Both the position numbers and the translations under genes were made by a program. Under the pieces are notes generated by a model. That model was given only the letters and a program-made list of their open reading frames with translations. It was not told the DNA's origin and searched no databases. 64,000 bases of DNA, from NCBI RefSeq assembly GCF_016526145.1, contig NZ_JADDUE010000007.1:124001-188000 (forward strand), written 5' to 3'. Positions within the stretch are counted from its first letter, which is position 1. Every line of letters begins with the position of its first letter. Positions 17,497 through 27,916 of this stretch are shown piece after piece. The DNA comes from Saccharopolyspora galaxeae. GTDB lineage: Bacteria > Actinomycetota > Actinomycetes > Mycobacteriales > Pseudonocardiaceae.

Positions 17497-19275
17497 TTGT
17501 CCGAGTCGCAACTCGACCATCCCGTCCGATCCGTTCTCAGCGACCCCGCCGACACCGCCGGACGCCCGCTGCGGGCGTGGCAGCGGCGGGCGTTGACCCG
17601 GTACCTCGCGAAGAAGCCGCGGGACTTCATGGCGGTCGCCACGCCGGGTGCAGGCAAGACGACCTTCGGGTTGCGAGTGGCCGCGGAACTGCTGGGGGAC
17701 CGGACCGTCGAGGCGGTCACGGTGATCACTCCCACCGAGCACCTCAAGCACCAGTGGGCGCTGGCCGCCAACGCCGCGGGCATCCCGCTGGACCCGGACT
17801 TCCGCAACGGCGACGGCATGACTTCCAGCGACTACGTCGGAGTGGCCGTCACCTACGCGCAGATCGCCGCACATCCGACGCTGCACCGGGTGCGCACCGA
17901 GCGCCGCAAGACCCTGGTGATCCTCGACGAGATCCACCACGCCGGTGACGCGAAGTCCTGGGGCGATGCGGTGCGCGAGGCGTGCACTCCGGCGACTCGG
18001 CGCCTCGGGTTGACCGGTACGCCGTTCCGCAGTGACGACACGCCGATCCCGTTCGTGAACTACGAACCGGACGCGGACGGTTCGATGCGCAGCGCCGCCG
18101 ACAGCTCCTACGGCTATTCCGAGGCGTTGCAGGACGGCGTGGTCCGCCCGGTGATCTTCCTGGCTTATTCGGGCGAAACGCGCTGGCGCACCAACGCGGG
18201 CGACGAGTTCTCCGCGCGCCTCGGGGAGCCGCTGACCGCCGAGCAGACCGCGCGGGCCTGGCGCACCGCGCTGGACCCGGCGGGGGAGTGGATCCCGTCG
18301 GTGCTGCGGGCCGCCGACACCCGGCTCAACCAGCTCCGGCAGAACGGGATGCCGGACGCGGGCGGGCTGATCATCGCCTCCGACCAGGCCAGTGCCAAGG
18401 CGTACGCGAAAACGCTGCAACGGATGACCGGTGAGGAACCGGTCGTGGTGCTGTCCGACGATCCGAAGGCGTCCGGCCGGATCGCCGAATTCGCCGACTC
18501 CGACGACCGCTGGATGATCGCGGTGCGGATGGTCAGCGAAGGCGTCGACGTCCCCCGGCTGGCGGTCGGCGTCTACGCCACCAGCGCCTCCACCCCGCTG
18601 TTCTTCGCGCAGGCCGTGGGCCGGTTCGTGCGCGCCCGCCGGGAGGGCGAGACCGCGAGCATCTTCCTTCCCAGCGTGCCGGTGCTGCTGGGCCTGGCCA
18701 GCGAGCTCGAAGCCGAGCGCGATCACGTGCTGGGCAAGCCGCACCGGGAGAAGGAGGGATGGGACGAGGAACTGCTCGCCGAGGCCAACCGCACCAAGGA
18801 CGAACCCGGCGAGGAGGAGAAGGCGTTCACCTCGCTGGGCGCCGATGCCGAGCTGGACCAGGTGATCTACGACGGTTCCTCGTTCGGCACCGCCGCGTTC
18901 GGCACCACCGAGGACGAGCAGGACTACCTGGGCCTGCCCGGGCTGCTCGAGCCGGACCAGGTGCGCGCGCTGCTGCGGCAGCGCCAGGAGCAGCAGCTGC
19001 ACGAGGTCGGCAAGCGCGAAGCCGAGGACAAGGCGCAGAAGGCCGCGGAGCGCGCGGAGGAGGCCAAGCAGCCCAGCCGTCCGCAGAGCGTGCAGGAGCG
19101 GTTGCAGGGTCTGCGCAAGGAGCTCAACACGCTCGTCTCGTTGCACCACCACCGGACCCGCAAACCGCACGGCAAGATCCACAACGAGCTGCGCCGAGTG
19201 TGCGGCGGTCCGCCCACGGCGATGGCGACCGTGGAGCAGCTGGAGGAGCGCATCGCGACGCTGCGGTCGTGGTGA
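17497..19275 (+). CDS. DEAD/DEAH-box (SF2) helicase
   Basis: SF2 ATPase of about 592 residues with a ResIII-like N-terminal RecA domain: PLRAWQRRAL (Q-motif-like region), Walker A ATPGAGKTT (48-56), Walker B ILDEIHHAG (DEIH at 143-146) and motif III LTGTPFR. Domain 2 ends in the arginine-finger segment QAVGRFVRARREGE. The last 120 residues are an Ala/Glu/Gln-rich coiled-coil (RQRQEQQLHEVGKREAEDKA) with a conserved basic tail. The TTG at 17497 is a compromise: relatives start shortly before PLRAWQ, and AAGGAG is 12 nt upstream. The actinobacterial family's role is undefined; DNA repair or RNA remodelling is possible. Confidence 0.85.
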   Translation: MSESQLDHPVRSVLSDPADTAGRPLRAWQRRALTRYLAKKPRDFMAVATPGAGKTTFGLRVAAELLGDRTVEAVTVITPTEHLKHQWALAANAAGIPLDPDFRNGDGMTSSDYVGVAVTYAQIAAHPTLHRVRTERRKTLVILDEIHHAGDAKSWGDAVREACTPATRRLGLTGTPFRSDDTPIPFVNYEPDADGSMRSAADSSYGYSEALQDGVVRPVIFLAYSGETRWRTNAGDEFSARLGEPLTAEQTARAWRTALDPAGEWIPSVLRAADTRLNQLRQNGMPDAGGLIIASDQASAKAYAKTLQRMTGEEPVVVLSDDPKASGRIAEFADSDDRWMIAVRMVSEGVDVPRLAVGVYATSASTPLFFAQAVGRFVRARREGETASIFLPSVPVLLGLASELEAERDHVLGKPHREKEGWDEELLAEANRTKDEPGEEEKAFTSLGADAELDQVIYDGSSFGTAAFGTTEDEQDYLGLPGLLEPDQVRALLRQRQEQQLHEVGKREAEDKAQKAAERAEEAKQPSRPQSVQERLQGLRKELNTLVSLHHHRTRKPHGKIHNELRRVCGGPPTAMATVEQLEERIATLRSW

Positions 19276-19354
19276 TCTACTCGTCCGGGTGAACGGATCT
19301 TCGATCCGTCCCGGCGCGACCTGGGTGTGACCGCCCGTGCTTACGCTCGCACGC

Positions 19355-20563
19355 ATGGTTTTAGACGTGGAGCAGGTGCGGGGGCAGTACCCGGCGCTGG
19401 CCGACGGCCGGGCCTGGCTGGACGCCGCAGCCGGTACGCAGGTTCCGCAGCAGGTGATCGACGCGATGTCCGAAGTGATGGCGGCGGGCGTGTCGAACGT
19501 AGGAGGAGCGTTCGAATCCAGCCGTCGCGCGGCGCGGGTCGTGGCCGAAGCGCGTTCGGCGGTGGCCGACCTCACCGGCGCGCCCGACCCGGAGTGCGTC
19601 GTGTTCGGTCCGAGCTCGACCGCGCTCACCTACCGGTTCGCCGCGGTGCTGGCGGACGCCTGGCAGCCCGGTGACGAGGTCGTGGTGACCCGGTTGGACC
19701 ACGACGCGAACGTGCGGCCGTGGGTGCAGCACGCCCAGCGGGCGGGAGCGACGGTGCGGTTCGCCGACTTCGACCCGGCGACCGGTGAGCTGCCCGCCGA
19801 GCGGGTCGCCGAACTCATCGGGGAGCGCACCCGGCTGGTCGCGGTCACCGCGGCATCGAATCTGCTGGGAACCGTGCCCGATGTCGCCGCGATCGCGCGG
19901 CGGGCGCGGGAGGTCGGCGCGGTCAGCTTCGTCGACGGGGTGCAGCACTGCCCGCACGCCGCCGTCCGGGTCGGCGAGCTCGGCGCCGACTTCTACACGA
20001 CCAGCGCCTACAAGTGGTCCGGTCCGCACGTCGGGGCGGTCGTGGCGTCGGATCCGTGGGCGCTGGAGACGCTGCACCCCGACAAGCTCGTGCCCGCGCC
20101 GGACGCCGTCCCCGCGCGGTTCGAGCTGGGCACCGCATCGTTCGAGGCCCTGGCCGGGGTCACCGCGGCGGTCGAGCACTTGGCCGGGCTCGACCCCGCG
20201 GCGACGGGGGAGCGCCGGGAACGGCTCGCGGCCGCCCGCAAGGCGGTCCTGGCCCATGAGGAGAACCTCGCCGCCGCGCTGTTCGCAGGGGTGGCGCAGC
20301 TGCCGCACGTCACCCGCATCGGAGCGCCGCAGGGGCAGTGCACGCCGCTGGCCCTGTTCAGCGTCGACGGCCACACGCCGGAGGCCGTGGCCACGCACCT
20401 GGGCGAGCGCGGCGTGAACGTCTCGCACGGGCATTCCTACGCATGGGAAGCCCTGCCGCAGCTCGGGCTCGGACCGGAAGGTGCGGTGCGGGCCAGTCTG
20501 TGCCACTACACCTCGGAAAGCGACGTGCAGCGCCTGCTCGACGCCCTGGCCGAACTGGGCTGA
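19355..20563 (+). CDS. Cysteine desulfurase-like PLP enzyme (VC1184/TIGR01976 group)
   Basis: Fold-type I PLP enzyme of 402 residues. The PLP-binding Lys is in TSAYKWSGPH (Lys220) and the pyridine-nitrogen Asp in FVDGVQHCPH (Asp194). It aligns with class V aminotransferases and NifS-like proteins. However, the C-terminal loop that should carry the catalytic Cys reads NVSHGHSYAWEALPQLG, with no Cys, so authentic cysteine desulfurase activity is unlikely. The ATG at 19355 is the best start; GTG 19337 is the extended alternative. It ends 18 nt before a strong terminator. Confidence 0.85.
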   Translation: MVLDVEQVRGQYPALADGRAWLDAAAGTQVPQQVIDAMSEVMAAGVSNVGGAFESSRRAARVVAEARSAVADLTGAPDPECVVFGPSSTALTYRFAAVLADAWQPGDEVVVTRLDHDANVRPWVQHAQRAGATVRFADFDPATGELPAERVAELIGERTRLVAVTAASNLLGTVPDVAAIARRAREVGAVSFVDGVQHCPHAAVRVGELGADFYTTSAYKWSGPHVGAVVASDPWALETLHPDKLVPAPDAVPARFELGTASFEALAGVTAAVEHLAGLDPAATGERRERLAAARKAVLAHEENLAAALFAGVAQLPHVTRIGAPQGQCTPLALFSVDGHTPEAVATHLGERGVNVSHGHSYAWEALPQLGLGPEGAVRASLCHYTSESDVQRLLDALAELG

Positions 20564-20580
20564 CCCGCCCCTGGAACATC

Positions 20581-20614
20581 GAAGGCCCCCGGTGGAAAAC
20601 CACCGGGGGCCTTC
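20581..20614. terminator. Strong hairpin terminator between PLP enzyme and DUF7455 genes
   Basis: Perfect 15-bp inverted repeat (20581-20595 / 20600-20614) with an AAAA loop, flanked by the converging stops of the plus-strand PLP enzyme gene and the minus-strand zinc-ribbon gene. It can serve both directions. Confidence 0.9.
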
Positions 20615-20629
20615 GTGTCGAGGTTCGCG

Positions 20630-20815
20630 TTACTGCTCGTCCTGCTGGAGTTCGGCGTCCATCTCCTTCAGACGCGGTTCGAACTCCCGGCCGTGGTGCC
20701 CGCAGAACAGCAGCTCCCCGCCGGATGGAAGTACGGCGCGAAGCTTCGCAGCGGCCCCGCAGCGGTCGCAGCGGTCGGCGGCGGTCAGCTCGGGGCGGGT
20801 GAGCGTTCCAGGCAT
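20630..20815 (-). CDS. Small zinc-ribbon-like protein (DUF7455-like)
   Basis: A 61-residue actinobacterial protein. The core TAADRCDRCGAAAKLRAV followed by LLFCGHHGREF gives CxxC and CxxH, a likely zinc site, and the C-terminus is an acidic helix. The family is very common next to primary sigma-factor loci but has no established role that I know of. The ATG at 20815 has GGAGGGAG 6 nt upstream. A GGCGCCGG/CCGGCGCC hairpin at 20835-20856 lies in its leader just before the ribosome site. Confidence 0.8.
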   Translation of the reverse strand: MPGTLTRPELTAADRCDRCGAAAKLRAVLPSGGELLFCGHHGREFEPRLKEMDAELQQDEQ

Positions 20816-21293
20816 CGTGATCTCCCTCCGTCCCGGCGCCGGAATTCCCCGGCGCCCTCGATCCTGCTGCGACCACCGGTGGCCCACTGGCGGCGGGGCC
20901 GGTGCTCGCTGGCTCCACTCTTGCAGACGCACAGCCGTACGTCAGTGTTCCCGCGCCGGGGGTTGAGCGTCGTCACGTCGAAGTACCCGCTTGCCGCAGT
21001 CCCGGTAGCGCAGCGTGGCAATCGCACGTCCAGGGCCGGTTTCGGTCGCCTGGCCAGGGAAAACGCGTCGGCTCGCGTTGCGCCGCGAGGTGATCCGTGG
21101 GTGCGCGCGGTGCGCGAGGGCGCCTCATCCCGTCCGGCGTTCTGCTGCAAGCGAACTAAGGCGGCTTCCTGGAACGCGAGAAAACCGATCTGCGAATGTG
21201 CGGTGAATCACCGGTGATCGCGCCGACCCGGCGCGGGACTCGCGGAAAGATCGCGCTCGCGCAGCGATCGTCGAACGCCATGTGGCGCTCCGC

Positions 21294-21368
21294 GATGAAG
21301 GAGGGGGCGATGAAGGAGGGGGCGATGAAGGAGGGGGCGATGAAGGAGGGGGCGATGAAGGAGGAGGC
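21294..21368 (+). repeat. Five tandem 15-bp units, each a Shine-Dalgarno plus ATG
   Basis: The unit GATGAAGGAGGGGGC is repeated five times (21294, 21309, 21324, 21339, 21354), the last with one change. Every unit carries ATG, and AAGGAGGGGGCG precedes the next ATG, so ATGs at 21310, 21325, 21340 and 21355 each have an ideal ribosome site. All are in one frame reading MKEGA repeats and continuing to a stop at 21477 (60 residues from 21295). Whether any protein is made is unknown. Confidence 0.9.
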
Positions 21369-21477
21369 GAGGAACCCGCGGCGTCGGATGATCGGCGACC
21401 GCCTCGCCGACCGGGCGGCGCGCGACCACCAAGCCGCAGCGAACTCCGCATGGCAGGCGAAACGGATTTCGACCTGA
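21295..21477 (+). CDS. Doubtful small ORF starting in the 15-bp repeats
   Basis: This frame reads four MKEGA units and MKEEA, then a 35-residue Arg/Ala-rich tail that begins RNPRRRMIGDRLADRAARDH. I recognise no domain. In its favour are the repeated near-perfect ribosome sites; against it are the biased composition, the lack of any homologue I can recall and the weak codon pattern. It is listed only because the initiation signals are so strong. Confidence 0.25.
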   Translation: MKEGAMKEGAMKEGAMKEGAMKEEARNPRRRMIGDRLADRAARDHQAAANSAWQAKRIST

Positions 21478-21755
21478 TCTTGCGACGCTGTCGCGGGAGT
21501 TCGCCGGGTGCGCGCTCGGGTCCGTGGCCGGTCTCGCGGCCACGTGACCGCCTAGTCGCGTGGAGTTTCGCGTGAACCGCAGCTGTGGACCGCAGCGTTC
21601 ACCCGGCGTCCCCGCACAGAGCAAGAGATGCCCGCCATGAGGCGATTTGGGTGAAAGGTCTTCATGGTCCGTCTCCAACCCGGTTCGCCGCGGCAACACG
21701 CTGTGCCGCAGGAAAGGGCGAGTCTGCCAGTGCTTTCCGGGCGCTCGGTAGATCG

Positions 21756-22736
21756 CTAACCCGAATGTACGAGCCGGGCCCAGTCCGGCCGCTCCGGGTC
21801 CGGCTCCTCGGCCCAGTCCGCGGGCCACTTGCGCCGCGTGCCGTTGTGCACCGCCCGCGTGGTCGCACCGGTGAGCGCGGCCGAGGTGTGCGTGCCGAAG
21901 TCGACCTCGGCCTCGAACGTCGCCCCGCGGAAGTTCGCCCCCTCCCCGTCGAACGAGACCCGGCGGAAATCGGCGAGGCCGGTGAAGCGCACGGACCGGA
22001 AATCGCCCTGCCGCTCGAAGGTGCAGCCGCGGAAGACGGCGGGCCCCACGAACCGGGCTCCGGCGAAGGTGGCCGTCTGCACGCGGCAACGGGTGAACGT
22101 GAAGGTGCTCAACGTCGCGCCCGCCAGGTTCAGCCGGATGCCGGACCAGAACAGCGCCTCGTCGTCCTCGTCGCGCAGGTGCGAAGTCAGCACGCCCTGC
22201 GCGGTCTCGCGGACCTCCTGCTCCTGCACCGGATCCGCCCCGGTCTGGTCGAAGGGCATCCGCAGGTAGGCGCAGAGCAGGTCGACGATCGTCTGGCGGT
22301 GCTCCGCGTGGTTCTGCCCGAGCCGCTCCAGCGCGAACACGCCCGCCAACCGCACGGGAGCCTGGTCACTGCCGAGCTGGTCGGCGGCCTTGCCGTAAAG
22401 CTCCGTCACCCGCGTCTCGGTGGCGTCGTGGTCGCGCTGCACCAGATCGAGCTCGGTGGCGCGCTGCCGCCGCGCGGTCAGCAGCAACCCGGCCGCACCG
22501 CCACCGCCCACGACGATGCTGAACGCGGTGCGGATGATGTTGACCTGCACCGCCGCTTGCTGGACCGAGCCGCGCAGCACGAACCACAGCACGGTCAGCG
22601 ACGTGATCGCCAGCAGCCCCAGACCGCCCGCCCACCAGAGAATGGTCCGGGTGGACAGCACACCGTCCGCTCGCGTGCCCCCAGTTCGACTCACGGAAGG
22701 GGATCTTGCCGCGCGGAGCGGCTCCGTGTGTTCCAC
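21756..22736 (-). CDS. Membrane-anchored pentapeptide-repeat protein
   Basis: A 326-residue protein of unknown role. Two transmembrane helices (about 32-55 and 66-86) are followed by a cytoplasmic helical segment that ends near 170. A right-handed quadrilateral beta-helix of pentapeptide-like units then runs from about 185 to 285 (LNLAGATLSTFTF, ATFAGARFVGPAVF, ANFRGATFEAEVDFG). The C-terminus is acidic and Trp-rich. The GTG at 22736 is the first start; GTG 22694 is possible, and neither has a clear ribosome site. Such proteins can act as scaffolds; nothing specifies a partner. The 3' side is the geneless 20.8-21.8 kb region. Confidence 0.8.
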   Translation of the reverse strand: MEHTEPLRAARSPSVSRTGGTRADGVLSTRTILWWAGGLGLLAITSLTVLWFVLRGSVQQAAVQVNIIRTAFSIVVGGGGAAGLLLTARRQRATELDLVQRDHDATETRVTELYGKAADQLGSDQAPVRLAGVFALERLGQNHAEHRQTIVDLLCAYLRMPFDQTGADPVQEQEVRETAQGVLTSHLRDEDDEALFWSGIRLNLAGATLSTFTFTRCRVQTATFAGARFVGPAVFRGCTFERQGDFRSVRFTGLADFRRVSFDGEGANFRGATFEAEVDFGTHTSAALTGATTRAVHNGTRRKWPADWAEEPDPERPDWARLVHSG

Positions 22737-22758
22737 CTTTCGTGGGCCGATGCGAAAA

Positions 22759-22789
22759 GGCGCCCGGCCGGAGAAACCGACCGGGCGCC
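22759..22789 (-). terminator. Hairpin terminator after sigA
   Basis: Inverted repeat GGCGCCCGGCCGG / CCGACCGGGCGCC (22759-22771 and 22777-22789, one mismatch, loop AGAAA), 18 nt beyond the sigA stop and just upstream of the pentapeptide gene. It probably ends sigA transcription and insulates the next gene. Confidence 0.8.
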
Positions 22790-22806
22790 CGCGGAGCTGA
22801 TGCGGC

Positions 22807-24225
<1,419 letters not shown>

Positions 24226-24532
24226 GTACGCCCTTTCGCGACGGTCGATCAGAGCAGGCCGGAGGACGCGAAACCTCGGCCGCCAGAGGTCGGGGAACAA
24301 CCCACCCACCGGAACTTCCGAAGCGGCATCGATGCCGGCGAAACGCCTGCTCGGCACCGGATCGGAGGCCCCGGATCAGGTTGGCCGTGTTCCATTGTAA
24401 CTGCGCTCGCCGAGTGCGGTTCCGCTGCAAGGTGGAGATCCGTCCCGTCGCAGCGCAAATACGGCGCTCGCCGGGTCCGGCGAATGGCGCACCGGGGAAA
24501 TGCCGCCGCATCGCCCCGGTCGGCCGTGCGGC
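24226..24532 (-). promoter_or_regulatory. sigA leader and promoter region
   Basis: 307 bp with no gene. On the minus strand a good -10 box TACAAT lies at 24399-24394. An ECF-type pair, GGAAC (24423-24419) followed after 17 nt by GTT (24401-24399), overlaps it. The leader to the GTG start would be about 160 nt. Streptomyces hrdB also has a SigR-dependent promoter, so dual control is plausible. Inference from motifs only. Confidence 0.5.
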
Positions 24533-25294
<762 letters not shown>

Positions 25295-25381
25295 GCCCGA
25301 TCCTTCCTATTCGATTCAGACCAAGGTGTGCAGACCTTAACCGCGCTGTGTTGCGATGTGAATGTGGGATTGACAGCCAAC

Positions 25382-26188
25382 GTGCATACCGAAACTCTGC
25401 GCACCGCCGCGGTGCAGGTCGCAGAAGAGGCCGCCGAGCTGGCGCGCAGCATCCGCGACGAGTCGGTGACCGGCGCCGCGGTGCACACCAAGAGCACCGA
25501 AACCGACGTCGTGACCGCAGCGGACCGCGCAGCCGAGCGGCTGGTGCGGGACCGGCTCGCCGAACTGCGGCCGGGTGAGTCGGTCCTCGGCGAGGAGGAA
25601 GGCGGCGCGGCCGCGCTGGAAGGCCTGCGCTGGGTCGTCGACCCGATCGACGGCACCGTCAACTACCTGTACGGCTTCCCCTGGTACGCGGTGTCCCTGG
25701 CCGCCCAGATCGACGGCCGTTCGGTGGCGGGAGCGGTCGTGGAGCCGGTGTCCGGGCGCGTGTGGAGCGCGGCAGAGGGCGCCGGTGCGCACTGCGACGG
25801 CGTGCGGTTGAGCGTTTCCGCGGCGGACCGGCTGGACCTGGCGCTGGTCGGCACCGGCTTCGCCTACGACCCCCGCCGCAGGCGCGCGCAGGCGGCGGCG
25901 ACGGCGGAACTGCTCGGCGAGGTCCGCGACATCCGCCGGTCGGGCGCGGCTTCGCTGGACCTGTGCGCGGTCGCGGCCGGCTGGATCGACGCCTACTTCG
26001 AGGTCGGGCTCAAGCGCTGGGACTGGGCTGCCGGCGCGTTGATCGCGCAGGAAGCGGGCGCGCAGCTGCGGCTGCCGGGCGGAGATTCCGCCGACGGGCT
26101 CGGCGACGAGGCGCTGCTGTGCGCGGCGCCGGGAGTGGCCGACGAGCTGACCGGTGCTTTGGTGCGCGCGGGAGCGGGCGCGGTGTGA
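25382..26188 (+). CDS. suhB: Inositol monophosphatase family protein
   Basis: Mg-dependent phosphatase of the FIG superfamily (about 268 residues), the orthologue by position of mycobacterial SuhB. The metal motifs are GEEEG (around Glu71), DPIDGTVNYLYG (87-98) and the C-terminal WDWAAGALI. The substrate is probably myo-inositol-1-phosphate, needed for phosphatidylinositol and mycothiol. The start is ambiguous: GTG 25358, 25364 and 25382 are all in frame without a strong ribosome site. I use 25382, which begins VHTETLRTAAVQ like family members. Confidence 0.88.
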   Translation: MHTETLRTAAVQVAEEAAELARSIRDESVTGAAVHTKSTETDVVTAADRAAERLVRDRLAELRPGESVLGEEEGGAAALEGLRWVVDPIDGTVNYLYGFPWYAVSLAAQIDGRSVAGAVVEPVSGRVWSAAEGAGAHCDGVRLSVSAADRLDLALVGTGFAYDPRRRRAQAAATAELLGEVRDIRRSGAASLDLCAVAAGWIDAYFEVGLKRWDWAAGALIAQEAGAQLRLPGGDSADGLGDEALLCAAPGVADELTGALVRAGAGAV

Positions 26189-26198
26189 TCAGCGCGAA

Positions 26199-26229
26199 AC
26201 CGCCCCGCCGAGCGGATCGGCGGGGCGGT
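26199..26229. terminator. Hairpin terminator between inositol monophosphatase and cei genes
   Basis: Perfect 13-bp stem ACCGCCCCGCCGA / TCGGCGGGGCGGT (26199-26211 and 26217-26229), loop GCGGA, between two convergent genes whose stops lie about 10 nt on either side. Confidence 0.88.
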
Positions 26230-26239
26230 CGGTGCGGTT

Positions 26240-26929
26240 TCAGCAGGAGACGTCGCGGGCGGCGGTCATCAGCTCGTTGCTGATCTGCGGTGGCCGCGCC
26301 TCCTGCGCTGCGCCGCCCTGCGGCGCCCAGTTCTTCAGCTCCTGCAGCACCTGCCGCGCCTGGGGAGTGCTCTTGATGTCGTCGAATTCCGCGCCCAGCG
26401 CCAGGTCCAGCGACGCGTCCGGACGGTCGTCGCGCACCAGCTGCGCGCACGGCACCATCAGGCTCAGCGTGCGGGCGGACGGGGCTCCGGCGCCGCCGAA
26501 GCGGATCTGCCCGTGGCAGTTGAGGTCGTAGGCCGGGTAGACCGAGTCGTTGTCCGGCTCGCCGCCCGGCGCGAACCCGAGGTTGGTCAGCTCCTGGCTG
26601 ATCAACGACGCCTGGTTCGCCTCCCCGTTGCCGTTGAGCACCCGCACCCGGATGTCCTGCGGTGGCGCCGGGCTGGTCTGGTCCAGCGCGGTGCGGCCGA
26701 GCATCTGCCCCACCGGAACCTGCTGCTCGCCGGGTGGTGATGCGGCGGTCGGCGGCCCGGGCATGTTGCACCGGGTCGCGGTCTCAGTGGTCTCGGCGGT
26801 CTCGAACACCCGGGTCCACACGAAGCCGGACAGCACCACGAGCAGCCCCAGCACCAGCAGGGCGGGCAGTGGCCGGCGTCGCCGGTATCGCGGACCCTGA
26901 CGGCCCCACCGTGAACTCGCGGCAGACAC
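26240..26929 (-). CDS. cei: Cell envelope integrity protein Cei-like (LytR C-terminal domain)
   Basis: A 229-residue single-pass protein. A basic N-terminus (RRRR at 16-19) and one transmembrane helix (about 22-42) place the rest outside the cell. The external part has a Pro-rich linker and an LytR_C domain (VRVLNGNGEANQASLISQEL, about 94-113), followed by a helical tail. Four external cysteines occur, one of them C-terminal. It corresponds by position and layout to mycobacterial Cei (Rv2700 region), needed for envelope integrity. The GTG at 26929 has AAGGAGGG upstream at 12 nt. Confidence 0.82.
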   Translation of the reverse strand: MSAASSRWGRQGPRYRRRRPLPALLVLGLLVVLSGFVWTRVFETAETTETATRCNMPGPPTAASPPGEQQVPVGQMLGRTALDQTSPAPPQDIRVRVLNGNGEANQASLISQELTNLGFAPGGEPDNDSVYPAYDLNCHGQIRFGGAGAPSARTLSLMVPCAQLVRDDRPDASLDLALGAEFDDIKSTPQARQVLQELKNWAPQGGAAQEARPPQISNELMTAARDVSC

Positions 26930-27324
26930 GTCCTGCCACCCTCCTTGCCGTTGCCGTGACCGGATCGGACGTTCGCCGATCAGCCTATGCGTTAGCGGTT
27001 CGTTCCGCGCCGCCGGACGGCCTCTCGTGTCGTGCCCTGCGGACGGCGGTGCGGGTGCCCAGGTGAGCCGCGCGGAGATGCCGACCGCACGGTGGTGCTA
27101 CACACGCCACACCTATGGGTGACCTGGTGCGTCTTTTGCGTTGCGATGGGCTACCCTCTCGGCGCCTCGGGCAGTGACGGCGAGCGGGAACGGCTCGTTT
27201 CGGGGGTACTTGGGGCGCAGCAGCGAGATCACCGTCACGCAAGCCCTCGGGCACAAATGAGGGCCCTGGAACGTTTACCAGCGGCACACCATTGCAGTCT
27301 CCACTATCGCAGGGGTGAATCACG
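26930..27324. other. Divergent promoter region between cei and DUF4193
   Basis: 395 bp without a gene. It must carry promoters for both. TACCCT at 27153-27158 is a possible -10 for DUF4193, giving a leader of about 165 nt. The leader has a small hairpin around 27243-27265 (GCCCTC...GAGGGC). No recognised riboswitch. Confidence 0.45.
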
Positions 27325-27627
27325 ATGGCGACCGACTACGACGCTCCGCGCCGCAGCGAGTCCGAGGAAATGACCGAGGACTCGCTGGAAGAACTCAAGG
27401 CGCGGCGCAACGACGCGCAATCCGGCGTCGTCGACGCCGATGAATCGGAGATCGCGGAGAACTTCGAGCTGCCGGGCGCCGACCTGTCCGGTGAGGAGAT
27501 GACCGTCAAGGTCCTGCCCAAGCAGGCCGACGAGTTCACCTGCGCCAGCTGCTTCCTGGTGCACCACCGCAGCAGGCTGGCCGAGGAGCGCAACGGCGGG
27601 CTGATCTGCCGCGATTGCGCTGCTTGA
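27325..27627 (+). CDS. DUF4193 zinc-ribbon protein
   Basis: A 100-residue actinobacterial protein. A highly acidic N-terminal half (DSLEELKARRNDAQSG, DADESEIAENFELPG) is followed by a zinc ribbon with CASC (73, 76) and CRDC (95, 98). The family is universal in actinobacteria and invariably short; its role is not known to me. The ATG follows AGGGGTGA. The cei-DUF4193 divergent pair is as in mycobacteria. Confidence 0.88.
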   Translation: MATDYDAPRRSESEEMTEDSLEELKARRNDAQSGVVDADESEIAENFELPGADLSGEEMTVKVLPKQADEFTCASCFLVHHRSRLAEERNGGLICRDCAA

Positions 27628-27783
27628 GCCGGGCGCGGCGGACGCCGGGCGCGCCGGATCCGGCTAGCAGGCGCCGTCGTCGGTCCGGCCGCGGGCGGGC
27701 TCGGCGGCGTGCGAGCACGGAGCCGGGGAAAGCAAGTGCGGACGCGGACGGGATCGGCCGGGGCTCGCCCCGACGGCCGAACA

Positions 27784-27822
27784 CGAACCTGGGCACACGC
27801 AGGGGGCGTGGGCCCAGGTTCG
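27784..27822. terminator. Hairpin between DUF4193 and DUF3093 genes
   Basis: 11-bp perfect stem CGAACCTGGGC / GCCCAGGTTCG (27784-27794 and 27812-27822) with a 17-nt loop. It lies between convergent genes. The remaining 290 bp between them holds nothing else I can recognise. Confidence 0.75.
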
Positions 27823-27916
27823 TCGTATCTGCGGGTGCTTTCGGGTACCGCGCTCGCCCGGTGAAAACAACCGGGACCCAATTCGGCGAGGGAAATCCCT
27901 TTCCCGGCAAATTTGT

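Larger units (their letters stand above)
20816..21755. other. About 940 bp with no convincing gene
   Basis: No open frame in this stretch has a family match, a proper ribosome site and normal codon use together. It contains the DUF7455 promoter region, a 15-bp minisatellite (separate entry) and an inverted repeat GTGAAC...GTTCAC at 21572-21602. Local G/C codon bias is weaker than in the neighbouring genes. It may be a degraded gene or hold an RNA that I cannot identify. Confidence 0.6.

Noticed and set aside
21294-21368. CRISPR-like array
   Set aside because: Units are 15 bp, contiguous and without spacers, and no cas genes are nearby; it is a minisatellite.
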